From NCBI GenBank assembly GCA_013361745.1, contig JABFXM010000568.1:1-9461 (forward strand): a stretch of 9,461 nt of DNA. Reading direction: 5' to 3'. The position numbers and the translations under genes are program-made. The notes beneath the pieces are model-generated. The model had not been told where the DNA came from. It saw nothing but the letters and a program-made list of their open reading frames with translations, and did not search any database. The DNA is from Gemmatimonadaceae bacterium (GTDB lineage Bacteria; Gemmatimonadota; Gemmatimonadetes; Gemmatimonadales; Gemmatimonadaceae). Positions 1 through 7,643 of the stretch are shown one piece after another. The number at the start of each line of letters is the position of its first letter. Position 1 is the stretch's first letter.

Positions 1-1
1 C

Positions 2-562
2 GGCTCGCTGCCTAACGCGACCGTCGCCGGCTCGCCGCGCCCGATCGCCCTCGCCGCCGAGCACGCGCTCGGCCACTGGGCGGGAACGCTCGTGGGGCTC
101 GCGGCGATCGCCGCGGCGCTCGGCACCCTCAATGGCTGGATCCTGATGTCGGGTCGCATCCCGCTCAGCGCCGCCGAGGACGGCCTCTTCTTCCGCCCCC
201 TCGCCGCGATCCATCCGCGGTTCCACACGCCCGCCGTCGGCCTCGTCGTCGGCGCGGTCGTGACGAGTGCGATGCTGACGCTCTATTTCTCGCAGACGCT
301 GCTCGAGGCGTTCGACTTCATCGTCCTCCTCGCCGTCCTGACGACGCTCCTCCCGCATCTCCTCGCCACCGCCGCCGAGTTCGCGCTCGCGGGCCGGGGC
401 GCGGCGCGCGTCCGCGGCGACCGCGTCGTCGCCGCCATCGCCTTCCTCTTCGTGCTCTACACCATGTACGGCGTCGGCTGGAGCGTCATCGGCTGGGGGA
501 CGCTGCTGGTGCTCGGCGGACTTCCGCTGTATCCGTTGCTGCGTCGAGCTCCTCGAATCTGA
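2..562 (+). CDS. APC-family amino acid/polyamine transporter (C-terminal part, cut by left edge)
   Basis: An inner-membrane transporter of the amino acid-polyamine-organocation superfamily, probably in the basic amino acid/polyamine antiporter branch that includes AdiC. The frame is open from the window edge, so the start lies outside; 186 residues remain of a family that usually has about 430-450. The segment GWILMSGRIPLSAAEDGLF (fragment residues 45-63), followed by HTPAVGL, matches the conserved loop after membrane helix 8 in AdiC-type proteins (GGWTLLAGQ..KAAADDGLFPP...GTPVAGL). Hydrophobic segments at about 26-49, 75-97, 103-128, 139-158 and 160-181 fit helices 8-12. A GTG at 92 is an internal codon rather than a start, because conserved sequence continues upstream of it. 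The gene ends at TGA 560-562 and runs straight into an inverted repeat. Family assignment is secure; substrate is not determined. Confidence 0.87.
   Translation, partial: GSLPNATVAGSPRPIALAAEHALGHWAGTLVGLAAIAAALGTLNGWILMSGRIPLSAAEDGLFFRPLAAIHPRFHTPAVGLVVGAVVTSAMLTLYFSQTLLEAFDFIVLLAVLTTLLPHLLATAAEFALAGRGAARVRGDRVVAAIAFLFVLYTMYGVGWSVIGWGTLLVLGGLPLYPLLRRAPRI
10..17 (-). repeat. CGTTAGGC octamer, copy 1 (minus strand)
   Basis: GCCTAACG on +, read through as Pro-Asn-Ala in the transporter. With three flanking bases, its minus-strand form TCGCGTTAGGC is identical to the copy near 9234-9244. Confidence 0.6.
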
Positions 563-676
563 GGCTGGAGGCTATATGCTGTAGGCTGGAAGCGACTACG
601 AGAACGAAGACCGTTGCAGCTCCGCCGTCGCCGACCGCGTCGAGCCTACTGCCTCCAGCCTATCGCCTCCAGCCTC
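561..676. repeat. Inverted repeat with short-unit repeated arms, after the transporter stop
   Basis: Positions 561-572 (GAGGCTGGAGGC) are perfectly complementary to 665-676 (GCCTCCAGCCTC). Partial complementarity continues inward: TAGGCT in the left arm pairs with AGCCTA near 644. Both arms are built from repeated GGCTGGA/GGCTRTA-like units. The element starts inside the transporter stop codon and ends 28 bp before the oxygenase start. It may act as a terminator or RNA 3'-end stabiliser, but has no T-tract. The loop between the arms holds no recognisable gene. Confidence 0.6.
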
Positions 677-704
677 CCGCCACGTAGACTCCTCCCGGCG
701 TACC

Positions 705-1790
<1,086 letters not shown>

Positions 1791-1801
1791 TCGTGCACGC
1801 A

Positions 1802-1837
1802 CGGACAGTGTGACCGAGTGACCGGTCAGAGTGTCCG
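1802..1837 (+). terminator. Hairpin after the Rieske oxygenase stop, possible terminator
   Basis: CGGACA (1802-1807) pairs with TGTCCG (1832-1837), and TGACC (1811-1815) with GGTCA (1824-1828), around an 8-nt loop. The region also contains the perfect 10-bp palindrome TGACCGGTCA (1819-1828) and repeated GTGACC units. It begins 12 bp after the TGA. There is no T-tract, so a terminator role is inferred from position and stem only. Confidence 0.4.
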
Positions 1838-1843
1838 CCCCGG

Positions 1844-1874
1844 TTGCGATGTGACGCGACTAACATTTTATAAG
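1844..1874 (+). promoter_or_regulatory. Candidate promoter of the lipoprotein/HD-GYP/kinase operon
   Basis: An AT-rich island (about 1860-1896) stands out in the GC-rich surroundings. TATAAG at 1869-1874 matches five of six bases of a sigma-70 -10 box, and TTGCGA at 1844-1849 is a fair -35 box. The 19-bp spacer is longer than ideal. If real, transcription would start near 1881 and leave a leader of about 135 nt before the lipoprotein ATG. Confidence 0.35.
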
Positions 1875-1932
1875 TCCTTGTCTCGCAATCGAATAAACAC
1901 GCGGCTGTCGTGGCGCCTGGTTTGCCTTAGGG

Positions 1933-1983
1933 CGGGCCGGAGCGACGAGGCTCCCGAGGGCCGACAGTCGTCGGTCCGGCCCG
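1933..1983 (+). promoter_or_regulatory. Structured leader hairpin upstream of the lipoprotein gene
   Basis: CGGGCCGGA (1933-1941) is perfectly complementary to TCCGGCCCG (1975-1983). After one G-G mismatch, CGACGA (1943-1948) pairs with TCGTCG (1968-1973), giving a 15-bp stem with one mismatch. A smaller GC hairpin can form inside the loop (1949-1953 with 1958-1962). The palindrome GGGAATTCCC (1983-1992) follows at once. There is no T-tract, and no known riboswitch consensus was recognised. It could be a leader RNA structure or a protein-binding site. Confidence 0.45.
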
Positions 1984-2015
1984 GGAATTCCCCCCAAATG
2001 TTCGGGGATCCATTC

Positions 2016-2717
2016 ATGAAGACGTTTCTCGATACTCCGCCGCGCAAGCTCATCGTCGCCTTCGCGGTGGTGATGGCGGCGCTGGCCCTTGCCAGCTGCG
2101 CCACCGACGGCTCCTCGCCGGCAACTCCGGTCGCTCCCACCGTCTCATCCTTCGATCTCGGCTCCTCCGGCCCGAGCGCGAGCTCCACGTCCGTCGCGGA
2201 TTCCCTCCAGGCCTGGAAGGACCGCGAGAAGGTGCGCATCGCCTTCGAGGCGGCGCGCAGCGTCCCCGTCTACGACTCGCTGCACGCACTGTGGCAGGCG
2301 ATGCAGACGAAGGGGCACGCACGTCCCAATCGCGCGACGACCGTCGCGACGTGCGAGCCGCTGCCGTACGCCGCCGACGTGCAGATCGTCGGACCCGAGG
2401 GCGCGATGTTCAACGTCGGACCGCACCGGTTCTACATCCCGAAGGGCGCGATCACCGAGCCCACGGTCATCACGGTCGAGCTCCCGGTGGCCGACCACGC
2501 CGAGCTGGATTTCTCGCCGCACGGCCTGCACTTCGGGACGTCGTACGTCCTGCTCGACTACCACAAGTGTGACGTCGGCAGCAGCAAGAACCGCGACGTC
2601 GTCTACACGGACGACAGCTACAACATCGTCGAGAAGCCGGCGTCGTACGATGCGAAGAGCTACTCGAGCGTCTGGGCGGCGATCAATCACTTCTCGCACT
2701 ACGTCGTCGCGTACTGA
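2016..2717 (+). CDS. Lipoprotein with C-terminal ZU5-like domain
   Basis: A 233-residue predicted lipoprotein. The signal peptide has a basic n-region (R10, K11), a hydrophobic core (12-26) and lipobox L25-A26-S27-C28; Ala at +2 suggests sorting to the outer membrane. Residues 29-62 are a Ser/Pro/Thr-rich linker, and about 63-105 look helical. From about 121 to 232 the pattern resembles ZU5 domains: VGPEGAMFNVG, then FYIPKGAITEPTVITVELP, FSPHGLHFG and a final INHFSHYVV. C113 and C185 could form a disulfide. The frame stays open upstream to 1818, but ATG 2016 is chosen because the signal peptide begins there; GGGGA at 2004-2008 is a possible ribosome-binding site. The downstream phosphodiesterase begins 10 bp after the stop, so co-transcription is likely. 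Function is unknown; a surface binding or scaffold role is a guess. Lipoprotein call strong, ZU5 call moderate. Confidence 0.82.
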   Translation: MKTFLDTPPRKLIVAFAVVMAALALASCATDGSSPATPVAPTVSSFDLGSSGPSASSTSVADSLQAWKDREKVRIAFEAARSVPVYDSLHALWQAMQTKGHARPNRATTVATCEPLPYAADVQIVGPEGAMFNVGPHRFYIPKGAITEPTVITVELPVADHAELDFSPHGLHFGTSYVLLDYHKCDVGSSKNRDVVYTDDSYNIVEKPASYDAKSYSSVWAAINHFSHYVVAY

Positions 2718-2727
2718 GCGGCGAGCG

Positions 2728-4350
2728 ATGAGCGAAAAGGAGATGGAGCGTACGGGCGGCGGGACGCGATTCGACAGCGTCCCGCCGCTCGTCACTGCAC
2801 AGGACCTGATCCGGAGCGGTCGCGGTCAGGAGCTCGGTGGTCGTCTCAACGAGGCGGGACAGGACTACGAAGCCGCGGTCGCAGCGGCCGAGCGTGACGG
2901 CGAAGACGCACTGCTCAGCGAGGCGCTGCGGCGGCTCGCCGTCATCCGCTTCCGCCGCCACGAGCTCGCCGCTGGGCGCGAGTGCTGCAACCGCAGCCTC
3001 GCCGTCGCGCAGCGGATCGGCGACTCGATCCTCGCCGCGGAAGCCCTCAACACGCTGGGCGCCTCCGAGCTCGAGGCCGGCAGCTTCGATTCGGCGCGCG
3101 CGATCTTCGAGCGCGCCACGCAGCTCGGCGGCTTCCGCAGTCCGGCGCTCCGCGCCCGCATCGAGCAGAACCTCGGAATCATCGCCAACATCCAGGGTGA
3201 GCTCGATCGCGCGCTCACGCATTACCACCGCGCGCTCGAGGCGTTCCGCGACATCGGCGACGATCGCGGCTGCGCCATCGTCTACCACAACCTGGGCAAG
3301 GTCAGCGCGGACCGCGAGGAGTGGGACGCGGCGGAGCGCTACTTCGACCGCAGCGTGAAGTTCGCCGAGTCGGTCGGCGACGTGTACCTGCGCGCCTCCT
3401 GCCTGCTCAGCGGTACCGAGGTGCACATCGTCAGGCAGCGATTCGACGAGGCACGCCGCAGCGCCGAGGCCGCGCTGCAGCTCTTCGACAAGCTCGGCAT
3501 CCAGCGCACCAAGGCCGAGGCGTACCGTGTGCTCGGCGTCGTCTACCGCGAGACCGGACGCACGGTGCTCGCCGAGGCGCGCCTCCGTGCGGCGCTCGAT
3601 CTCTCCGCCGAGACGGGGAACACGCTCGGCGAAGCGGAGGCGTCGCGCGAGCTGGCGCGCCTCTATCAGGAGCAGGGGCGCAACCAGGACGCGCTGCGAC
3701 TCCTCAACGCCGCGCACCGGCTCTTCCGCCGGCTCGATGCCCGCATCGACCTCGTCGACATCGCGACCAAGCGCGAGGATCTCGAGAACGTCTACCTCGA
3801 GACGATCCGCGAGTGGGGCCGCTCGATCGAATCGGCGGACACCTACACCTTCGGTCACTGCGAGCGCGTCGCCGAGTTCGCGGTGCGCGTCGCCATCGCG
3901 CTCGGGCTCCCCGACGTCGAGCTCACCGCGATCCGGATGGGCGCCTACCTGCACGACCTCGGCAAGGTGAAGGTACCCGACGAGATCCTCAACAAGCCGG
4001 GGAAGCTCAGCGACGAGGAGATGGACGTGATGCGCAAGCATCCCGTCTGGGGGATCGAGATGCTCGCCGGTATCGACTTTCCCTGGGACATCAAGCCGAT
4101 CATCCGCTGGCACCACGAGAAGTACGACGGCAGCGGCTACCCCGACCGCCTCTGCGGGGACGAGATCCCGATCGCGGCGCAGGTCATCGGCATCGCCGAC
4201 ATGTACGACGCGCTCACCTCGACGCGCAGCTACCGCCCCGCGATGTCGCACCATGGCGCGGTCGAGGAGATCCGCCGCGCCTCCCCGTGGTGGCACCCGG
4301 ACGTGGTCGAGGCGTTCATGACCAGTGTTGGCTCCGGCGACAACGCCTGA
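2728..4350 (+). CDS. TPR-repeat HD-GYP cyclic-di-GMP phosphodiesterase
   Basis: A 540-residue soluble protein. Residues 64-338 form about seven consecutive TPR units of close to 40 residues each, with recurring ALxxLG...A pattern (for example 104-131, 143-178, 183-218, 263-298). Residues about 360-510 form a complete HD-GYP domain, the metal-dependent phosphodiesterase that hydrolyses c-di-GMP. Visible signature residues are H377, H409-D410, K413, H438, H462-H463-E464, the GYP triplet G470-Y471-P472, and D491 in IADMYDALT. The catalytic set looks intact. Most HD-GYP proteins carry a REC, GAF or PAS sensor; here a TPR array takes that place, suggesting control by protein binding. ATG 2728 is chosen because the lipoprotein ends 10 bp before it and the TPR array follows; the open frame upstream to 2089 only shadows the lipoprotein gene. 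The kinase gene follows, so both probably act in one pathway. Confidence 0.93.
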   Translation: MSEKEMERTGGGTRFDSVPPLVTAQDLIRSGRGQELGGRLNEAGQDYEAAVAAAERDGEDALLSEALRRLAVIRFRRHELAAGRECCNRSLAVAQRIGDSILAAEALNTLGASELEAGSFDSARAIFERATQLGGFRSPALRARIEQNLGIIANIQGELDRALTHYHRALEAFRDIGDDRGCAIVYHNLGKVSADREEWDAAERYFDRSVKFAESVGDVYLRASCLLSGTEVHIVRQRFDEARRSAEAALQLFDKLGIQRTKAEAYRVLGVVYRETGRTVLAEARLRAALDLSAETGNTLGEAEASRELARLYQEQGRNQDALRLLNAAHRLFRRLDARIDLVDIATKREDLENVYLETIREWGRSIESADTYTFGHCERVAEFAVRVAIALGLPDVELTAIRMGAYLHDLGKVKVPDEILNKPGKLSDEEMDVMRKHPVWGIEMLAGIDFPWDIKPIIRWHHEKYDGSGYPDRLCGDEIPIAAQVIGIADMYDALTSTRSYRPAMSHHGAVEEIRRASPWWHPDVVEAFMTSVGSGDNA

Positions 4351-4358
4351 GCGTGCAG

Positions 4359-4386
4359 CGGGCGGGCGCGAAACGCCGCCCGCCCG
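4359..4386 (+). promoter_or_regulatory. GC-rich stem-loop between phosphodiesterase and kinase genes
   Basis: CGGGCGGGCG (4359-4368) pairs perfectly with CGCCCGCCCG-type sequence at 4377-4386, giving a 10-bp GC stem with an 8-nt loop (4369-4376). It starts 9 bp after the phosphodiesterase stop and has no T-tract. It may damp read-through or translation into the kinase gene, or be coding if the kinase starts at GTG 4353. Confidence 0.4.
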
Positions 4387-4403
4387 TGAGGCGTCCATCG
4401 GGA

Positions 4404-7400
4404 ATGAGGGGCACAGGGCTCGGACATGGACCGCTGAGCGGTCGGCTCGCGCTCGCCGCGCGGGCGAGTGCGCTCGTCGCGCTCGCCGTGATCGTGCTCC
4501 GCCGCGTCGTCCCGGGGCAGTCCTTCGCCGCCGCCGGCAGCGTCGCGCTCGGCGTCGCGGTGGTGCTCCTCCTCGTCGGCCTGACGGTCGCCGGTGCGGC
4601 GCAGCGCGGGATCAGGCGCTCCTTCTACATCGGCGTGGCGGCCGCCACCGCCGCGGGCGCGATCGCGCTCGGTCACGACATCGTGGCCTACGTGATCCCG
4701 AAGCGGGTGCCCGAGTTTCCCAACCCCGGGCTCTGGACGTTGATCGTCGGCGTCAATCCGACGCTCGCCGCGACCTTCGCGCTGGTCGTCGGGCAGCGCA
4801 GCGCGCGGCGCGGGCTCCGGCTCGGCGAGCTGCTCGACGTCGTCCTCGTCGCCACCGCGGCGGCGATCGTCGCCATCCTTCTCGCGCAGCTCTCGCCCTG
4901 GCCCATTGCGGGCGCGAACGCCGAGGTCAGCTCGCTGCTGCTCCTCTGGCGCGCGGGGATGATCGCCGCGATCCTGCTCGCCGCGCTCCTCCTCGCGACG
5001 CGCGCGGAGATCATCGGCGCGCGGCCCGCGTCGATGCTCGTCAGCGGCACGGCGGTCCTCGAGATGGCGCACACCGTCATCGGTCGGCAGGTGCTCGCGA
5101 CGGGGCACGTCGACGCCGTCGCCGCCGACCCGTGGTGGGCGCTCGCGGTGCTCGTGTACGCGCTCTCCCTCCCGCCGGCAATCATTACGGGTGAATACCC
5201 GGTCGTCGCGGCGGACGATCCCGCCGACAGCGGTGAACGCTCGCGCGAGGAGCGCGGCGACAACGACGGGGTGCGGAGCCGCGCCGTGATCGTGGCGATC
5301 CTCATCACCGCGGCCGCGGCGGTGGATCTCGGGATGAGCCACGAGCGCGAGGTGCTTCTCTCGATCGGGATCGCGGGGTTCAGCGTCGTCCTCGCGATCC
5401 GCGCCGCGATGGTGCTGGAAGCGGAGCGCGCGGCCCGCGCCGCGCTCGCCCGCAGCGTCCGCGCGGAGCGCGAGCTCTCGGCGACGCTCGAGCGCGCGGT
5501 CGAAGCGCGCACCGCGGAGCTCGCGGAAGCACAGCGCGTCCTGCAGCGCATGTGGACGCTCGGGCAGCAGATCTCCCTCGAGCTGAATCCCACGCGCGTG
5601 CTGACGCGCTTCGTCGAGGCGGTGGTCGACGTCGTGAGCGCCGACGGCGGCGCCCTCGCGTTGATGACGGAGGCGGGGCCGCTGGGACTTCTCACCGACG
5701 ACGGGAAGCTGCGGATCCCGGCCGCGATCGGGATCAGCGCGTCGCTCGCCGGCCACGAGGTGACCGTGCGCGATTCGGCGCTCGGGCGCGCGATCCGCAC
5801 CGGCCGCCCGTGGATGCACGAGGACGCGAGCGGCGAGCCGGGGCTGCTCTACGAGCCGCCGGACGCGCCGTTAGGCGTGCGCGGGGTGCTCATCGTGCCG
5901 ATCCATCGGCGGGGCGACCGCATCGGCGCCGTCGCCGTGGTGATGGGCCGCCCGCGCGTCTTCACGCAGACGGAGATCGAGCGCGTCGAGGCGCTCGCGG
6001 ACCTTCTCGCGATGACGCTCTCCAACGCCGAGCTGGTGGAGAGCCTGCGCCAGGCGGAGTGGCGCTTCCGCACGCTCTTCCGCGCGGCGCCGGACGTGGT
6101 GCTCACCGTCCTGCAGAGCGGGCGCGTGCGCGAGACCAACGACGCGGTGCGGGCGGTGACCAGCCTCGAGCCGTCGCAGGTGATCGGACGCATCCTCTGG
6201 GAGATCGTGGTCCCCGAGGATCAGCAAGCGCTCGCGGCGGCGATCGCGCGCGCCATCGAGGGAGATCCCTCGCGATGCGAGGTGCGCGTCGCGCTGGACG
6301 GCGCACCGACGCGCGTGGTCGCCTTCGCCGCGAGCCGCCTTCCCGAGGCGGATCCGCCCGCGGCACTGGTGATCGGTCGCGACGTCACCGCCGAGCGCGA
6401 CATGCGCGCCCGACTCGTCGAGAGCGAGCGGCTCGCCGCGGTGGGCGAGCTGGTGGCCGGCGTGGCGCACGAGGTCAACAACCCGCTGAGCAGCATCAGC
6501 GCCTTCGCGCAGCTCCTGCTCCGCGACCCCACGCTTCCCGCCGCGCACCGCGACTCGATCGAGGTGATCCGCGCCGAGACGGGGCGCGCGAGCCAGGTCG
6601 TGAAGGACCTGCTCGCCTTCGCGCGACGCAGCGAGCACCGTCGCGCGCCGCTCGATCTCAACGAGCTCGTCGAGCGGACGCTGCGCCTGCGCTCCTTCCA
6701 GCTCGGCGATGCGCACATCGCGCTCGAGCTCGACCTCGCGCCCGACGTCGCCGCGGTCGTCGGCGACGCGCGGCAGCTCCAGCAGGTGGTGCTCAACCTC
6801 GTGACCAACGCCGTCCAGGCGATGGCGCCGTTAGGCGGCGGGATCCTCCGCATCGCGACGCGGCCCCTGCCCGGCAGCGTCTCGCTCGAGGTATCGGACA
6901 CCGGGCCGGGGATCCCCGCCGCCGCGCGGCCGCACGTGTTCGAGCCCTTCTTCACGACGAAGCGCGAGGGGGAAGGGACGGGGCTCGGCCTCAGCGTGAG
7001 CTATGGGATCGTGAGCGCGCACGGCGGCTCGATCGGCGTCGCGCACACCTCGGAGCGCGGGACGCGGATGGTCGTCTCCCTCCCCGCGGCGCCGGAGGTC
7101 GCCCCCGCGCCGCGTGTGCCGAGTGTCGCCGGAGGTGCGACGCGTTCCGCGCTGGCCGGACTGCGACTCCTCGTCGTCGAGGACGAGGAGATGCTGCGCC
7201 AGGCGATCGAGTCGTTCGGCGCGCTGCGCGGCTTCGAGGTCGTGACCGCCGCCGATGGCGCCGCGGCGCTGCGCGCGCTCGAGGCGGCGAGCGTCGACGC
7301 CGTCGTCTGCGACCTGCGCATGGCGGGGATGGACGGGATCGCGCTGCACGAGATCCTCCGCCGCGATCGTCCTGCGCTCGCGGCGCGGACGGTCTTCATG

Positions 7401-7541
7401 ACCGGCGACGTCGTCGGCAACGCACTGCAAGCCGCGACCGCCTCGCGCCAGCCCGTGCTCGTGAAGCCCTTCGCCCTCGACAAGCTCGAGGAAGTGGTGG
7501 CGGCGATGGTGCGTGAGCAGAGCGCAGCGCTGAGGGGGTAG
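4404..7541 (+). CDS. Membrane-bound hybrid histidine kinase (multi-TM, GAF, PAS, HisKA, HATPase, REC)
   Basis: A 1045-residue sensor kinase that should autophosphorylate on His and pass phosphate to its own receiver. Residues 14-337 contain about ten hydrophobic segments (near 16-32, 42-64, 73-97, 110-130, 143-165, 175-197, 209-230, 244-262, 293-312, 318-337). A coiled-coil linker (338-385) leads to a GAF-like domain (about 395-545) and a PAS domain (552-665). HisKA has an NtrB-like H-box with H689 (GVAHEVNNPLSSI). The ATPase has N798/N802, G1 box D832-x-G834-x-G836, F box FEPFF (846-850) and G2 box GTGLGLS (859-865). REC (919-1038) has the acidic pair E926-D927, phospho-acceptor D970, T1000 and K1021. 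No DNA-binding output domain follows. ATG 4404 is preferred; GTG 4353 and GTG 4386 are in-frame alternatives and no start has a good Shine-Dalgarno. The frame is open upstream to 3321 but there overlaps the phosphodiesterase. The signal sensed is unknown. Confidence 0.92.
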   Translation: MRGTGLGHGPLSGRLALAARASALVALAVIVLRRVVPGQSFAAAGSVALGVAVVLLLVGLTVAGAAQRGIRRSFYIGVAAATAAGAIALGHDIVAYVIPKRVPEFPNPGLWTLIVGVNPTLAATFALVVGQRSARRGLRLGELLDVVLVATAAAIVAILLAQLSPWPIAGANAEVSSLLLLWRAGMIAAILLAALLLATRAEIIGARPASMLVSGTAVLEMAHTVIGRQVLATGHVDAVAADPWWALAVLVYALSLPPAIITGEYPVVAADDPADSGERSREERGDNDGVRSRAVIVAILITAAAAVDLGMSHEREVLLSIGIAGFSVVLAIRAAMVLEAERAARAALARSVRAERELSATLERAVEARTAELAEAQRVLQRMWTLGQQISLELNPTRVLTRFVEAVVDVVSADGGALALMTEAGPLGLLTDDGKLRIPAAIGISASLAGHEVTVRDSALGRAIRTGRPWMHEDASGEPGLLYEPPDAPLGVRGVLIVPIHRRGDRIGAVAVVMGRPRVFTQTEIERVEALADLLAMTLSNAELVESLRQAEWRFRTLFRAAPDVVLTVLQSGRVRETNDAVRAVTSLEPSQVIGRILWEIVVPEDQQALAAAIARAIEGDPSRCEVRVALDGAPTRVVAFAASRLPEADPPAALVIGRDVTAERDMRARLVESERLAAVGELVAGVAHEVNNPLSSISAFAQLLLRDPTLPAAHRDSIEVIRAETGRASQVVKDLLAFARRSEHRRAPLDLNELVERTLRLRSFQLGDAHIALELDLAPDVAAVVGDARQLQQVVLNLVTNAVQAMAPLGGGILRIATRPLPGSVSLEVSDTGPGIPAAARPHVFEPFFTTKREGEGTGLGLSVSYGIVSAHGGSIGVAHTSERGTRMVVSLPAAPEVAPAPRVPSVAGGATRSALAGLRLLVVEDEEMLRQAIESFGALRGFEVVTAADGAAALRALEAASVDAVVCDLRMAGMDGIALHEILRRDRPALAARTVFMTGDVVGNALQAATASRQPVLVKPFALDKLEEVVAAMVREQSAALRG
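5869..5876 (+). repeat. CGTTAGGC octamer, copy 2
   Basis: Within the GAF-like domain of the kinase; supplies the rare TTA codon of L490 (Ala-Pro-Leu-Gly). Flanks GCGC-CGTTAGGC-G match copy 3. Confidence 0.6.
6829..6836 (+). repeat. CGTTAGGC octamer, copy 3
   Basis: Within the ATPase domain of the kinase; supplies the rare TTA codon of L810 (Ala-Pro-Leu-Gly). Confidence 0.6.
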
Positions 7542-7643
7542 GGAGGAGAGTAAGGAGAGTAAGGGGGTAAGGGGAGTAAGGCACTGCCCGTTTGCAGTTA
7601 CTTACTCCCCTTACTCTCCTTACTCTCCTTACTCCCCTGCTAC
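7538..7643. terminator. Stop-to-stop palindrome of tandem 9-bp units, likely bidirectional terminator
   Basis: The two 43-nt arms (7538-7580 and 7601-7643) are near-perfect reverse complements. Each arm is a tandem array of a 9-bp unit, TAAGGRGAG, with one 8-bp variant in each arm. The outer GTAG/CTAC ends contain the TAG stop of the kinase (7539-7541) and the TAG stop of the convergent protease (7640-7642). An inner stem, ACTGC (7583-7587) with GCAGT (7594-7598), closes the loop. Its place between convergent genes supports bidirectional termination, although no T-tract is present. Confidence 0.7.

Noticed and set aside
1818..2015. N-terminal extension of the lipoprotein from 1818
   Set aside because: It would bury the signal peptide and lipobox 66 residues inside the protein and translate through the hairpins and AT-rich promoter candidate.
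1890..2015. c-di-GMP or cobalamin riboswitch in the leader
   Set aside because: The GCAAA-type loop motifs of c-di-GMP-I and the B12 box were not found in order on either strand; a GGCAAACC on the minus strand alone is not enough.
2089..2727. N-terminal extension of the TPR-HD-GYP protein from 2089
   Set aside because: This stretch overlaps the lipoprotein gene in another frame and translates to an R/S/T-rich low-complexity sequence.
3321..4350. N-terminal extension of the kinase from 3321
   Set aside because: It overlaps the HD-GYP coding sequence in another frame and translates to Arg/Ala-rich low-complexity sequence.
2683..4398. Long minus-strand open frame (571 codons) opposite the HD-GYP gene
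   Set aside because: The plus strand encodes a clear TPR-HD-GYP protein there. The minus translation is low-complexity (rich in R, A, V, E, D), as expected for the shadow of a GC-rich gene.
4230..5819. Long minus-strand open frame (529 codons) opposite the kinase gene
   Set aside because: Repetitive R/D/E/H-rich translation without domain features, opposite a well-supported kinase.
7538..7643. CRISPR-like array or minisatellite
   Set aside because: Units are 8-9 bp with no spacers and are arranged as two inverted arms, so it is a hairpin element and not CRISPR.
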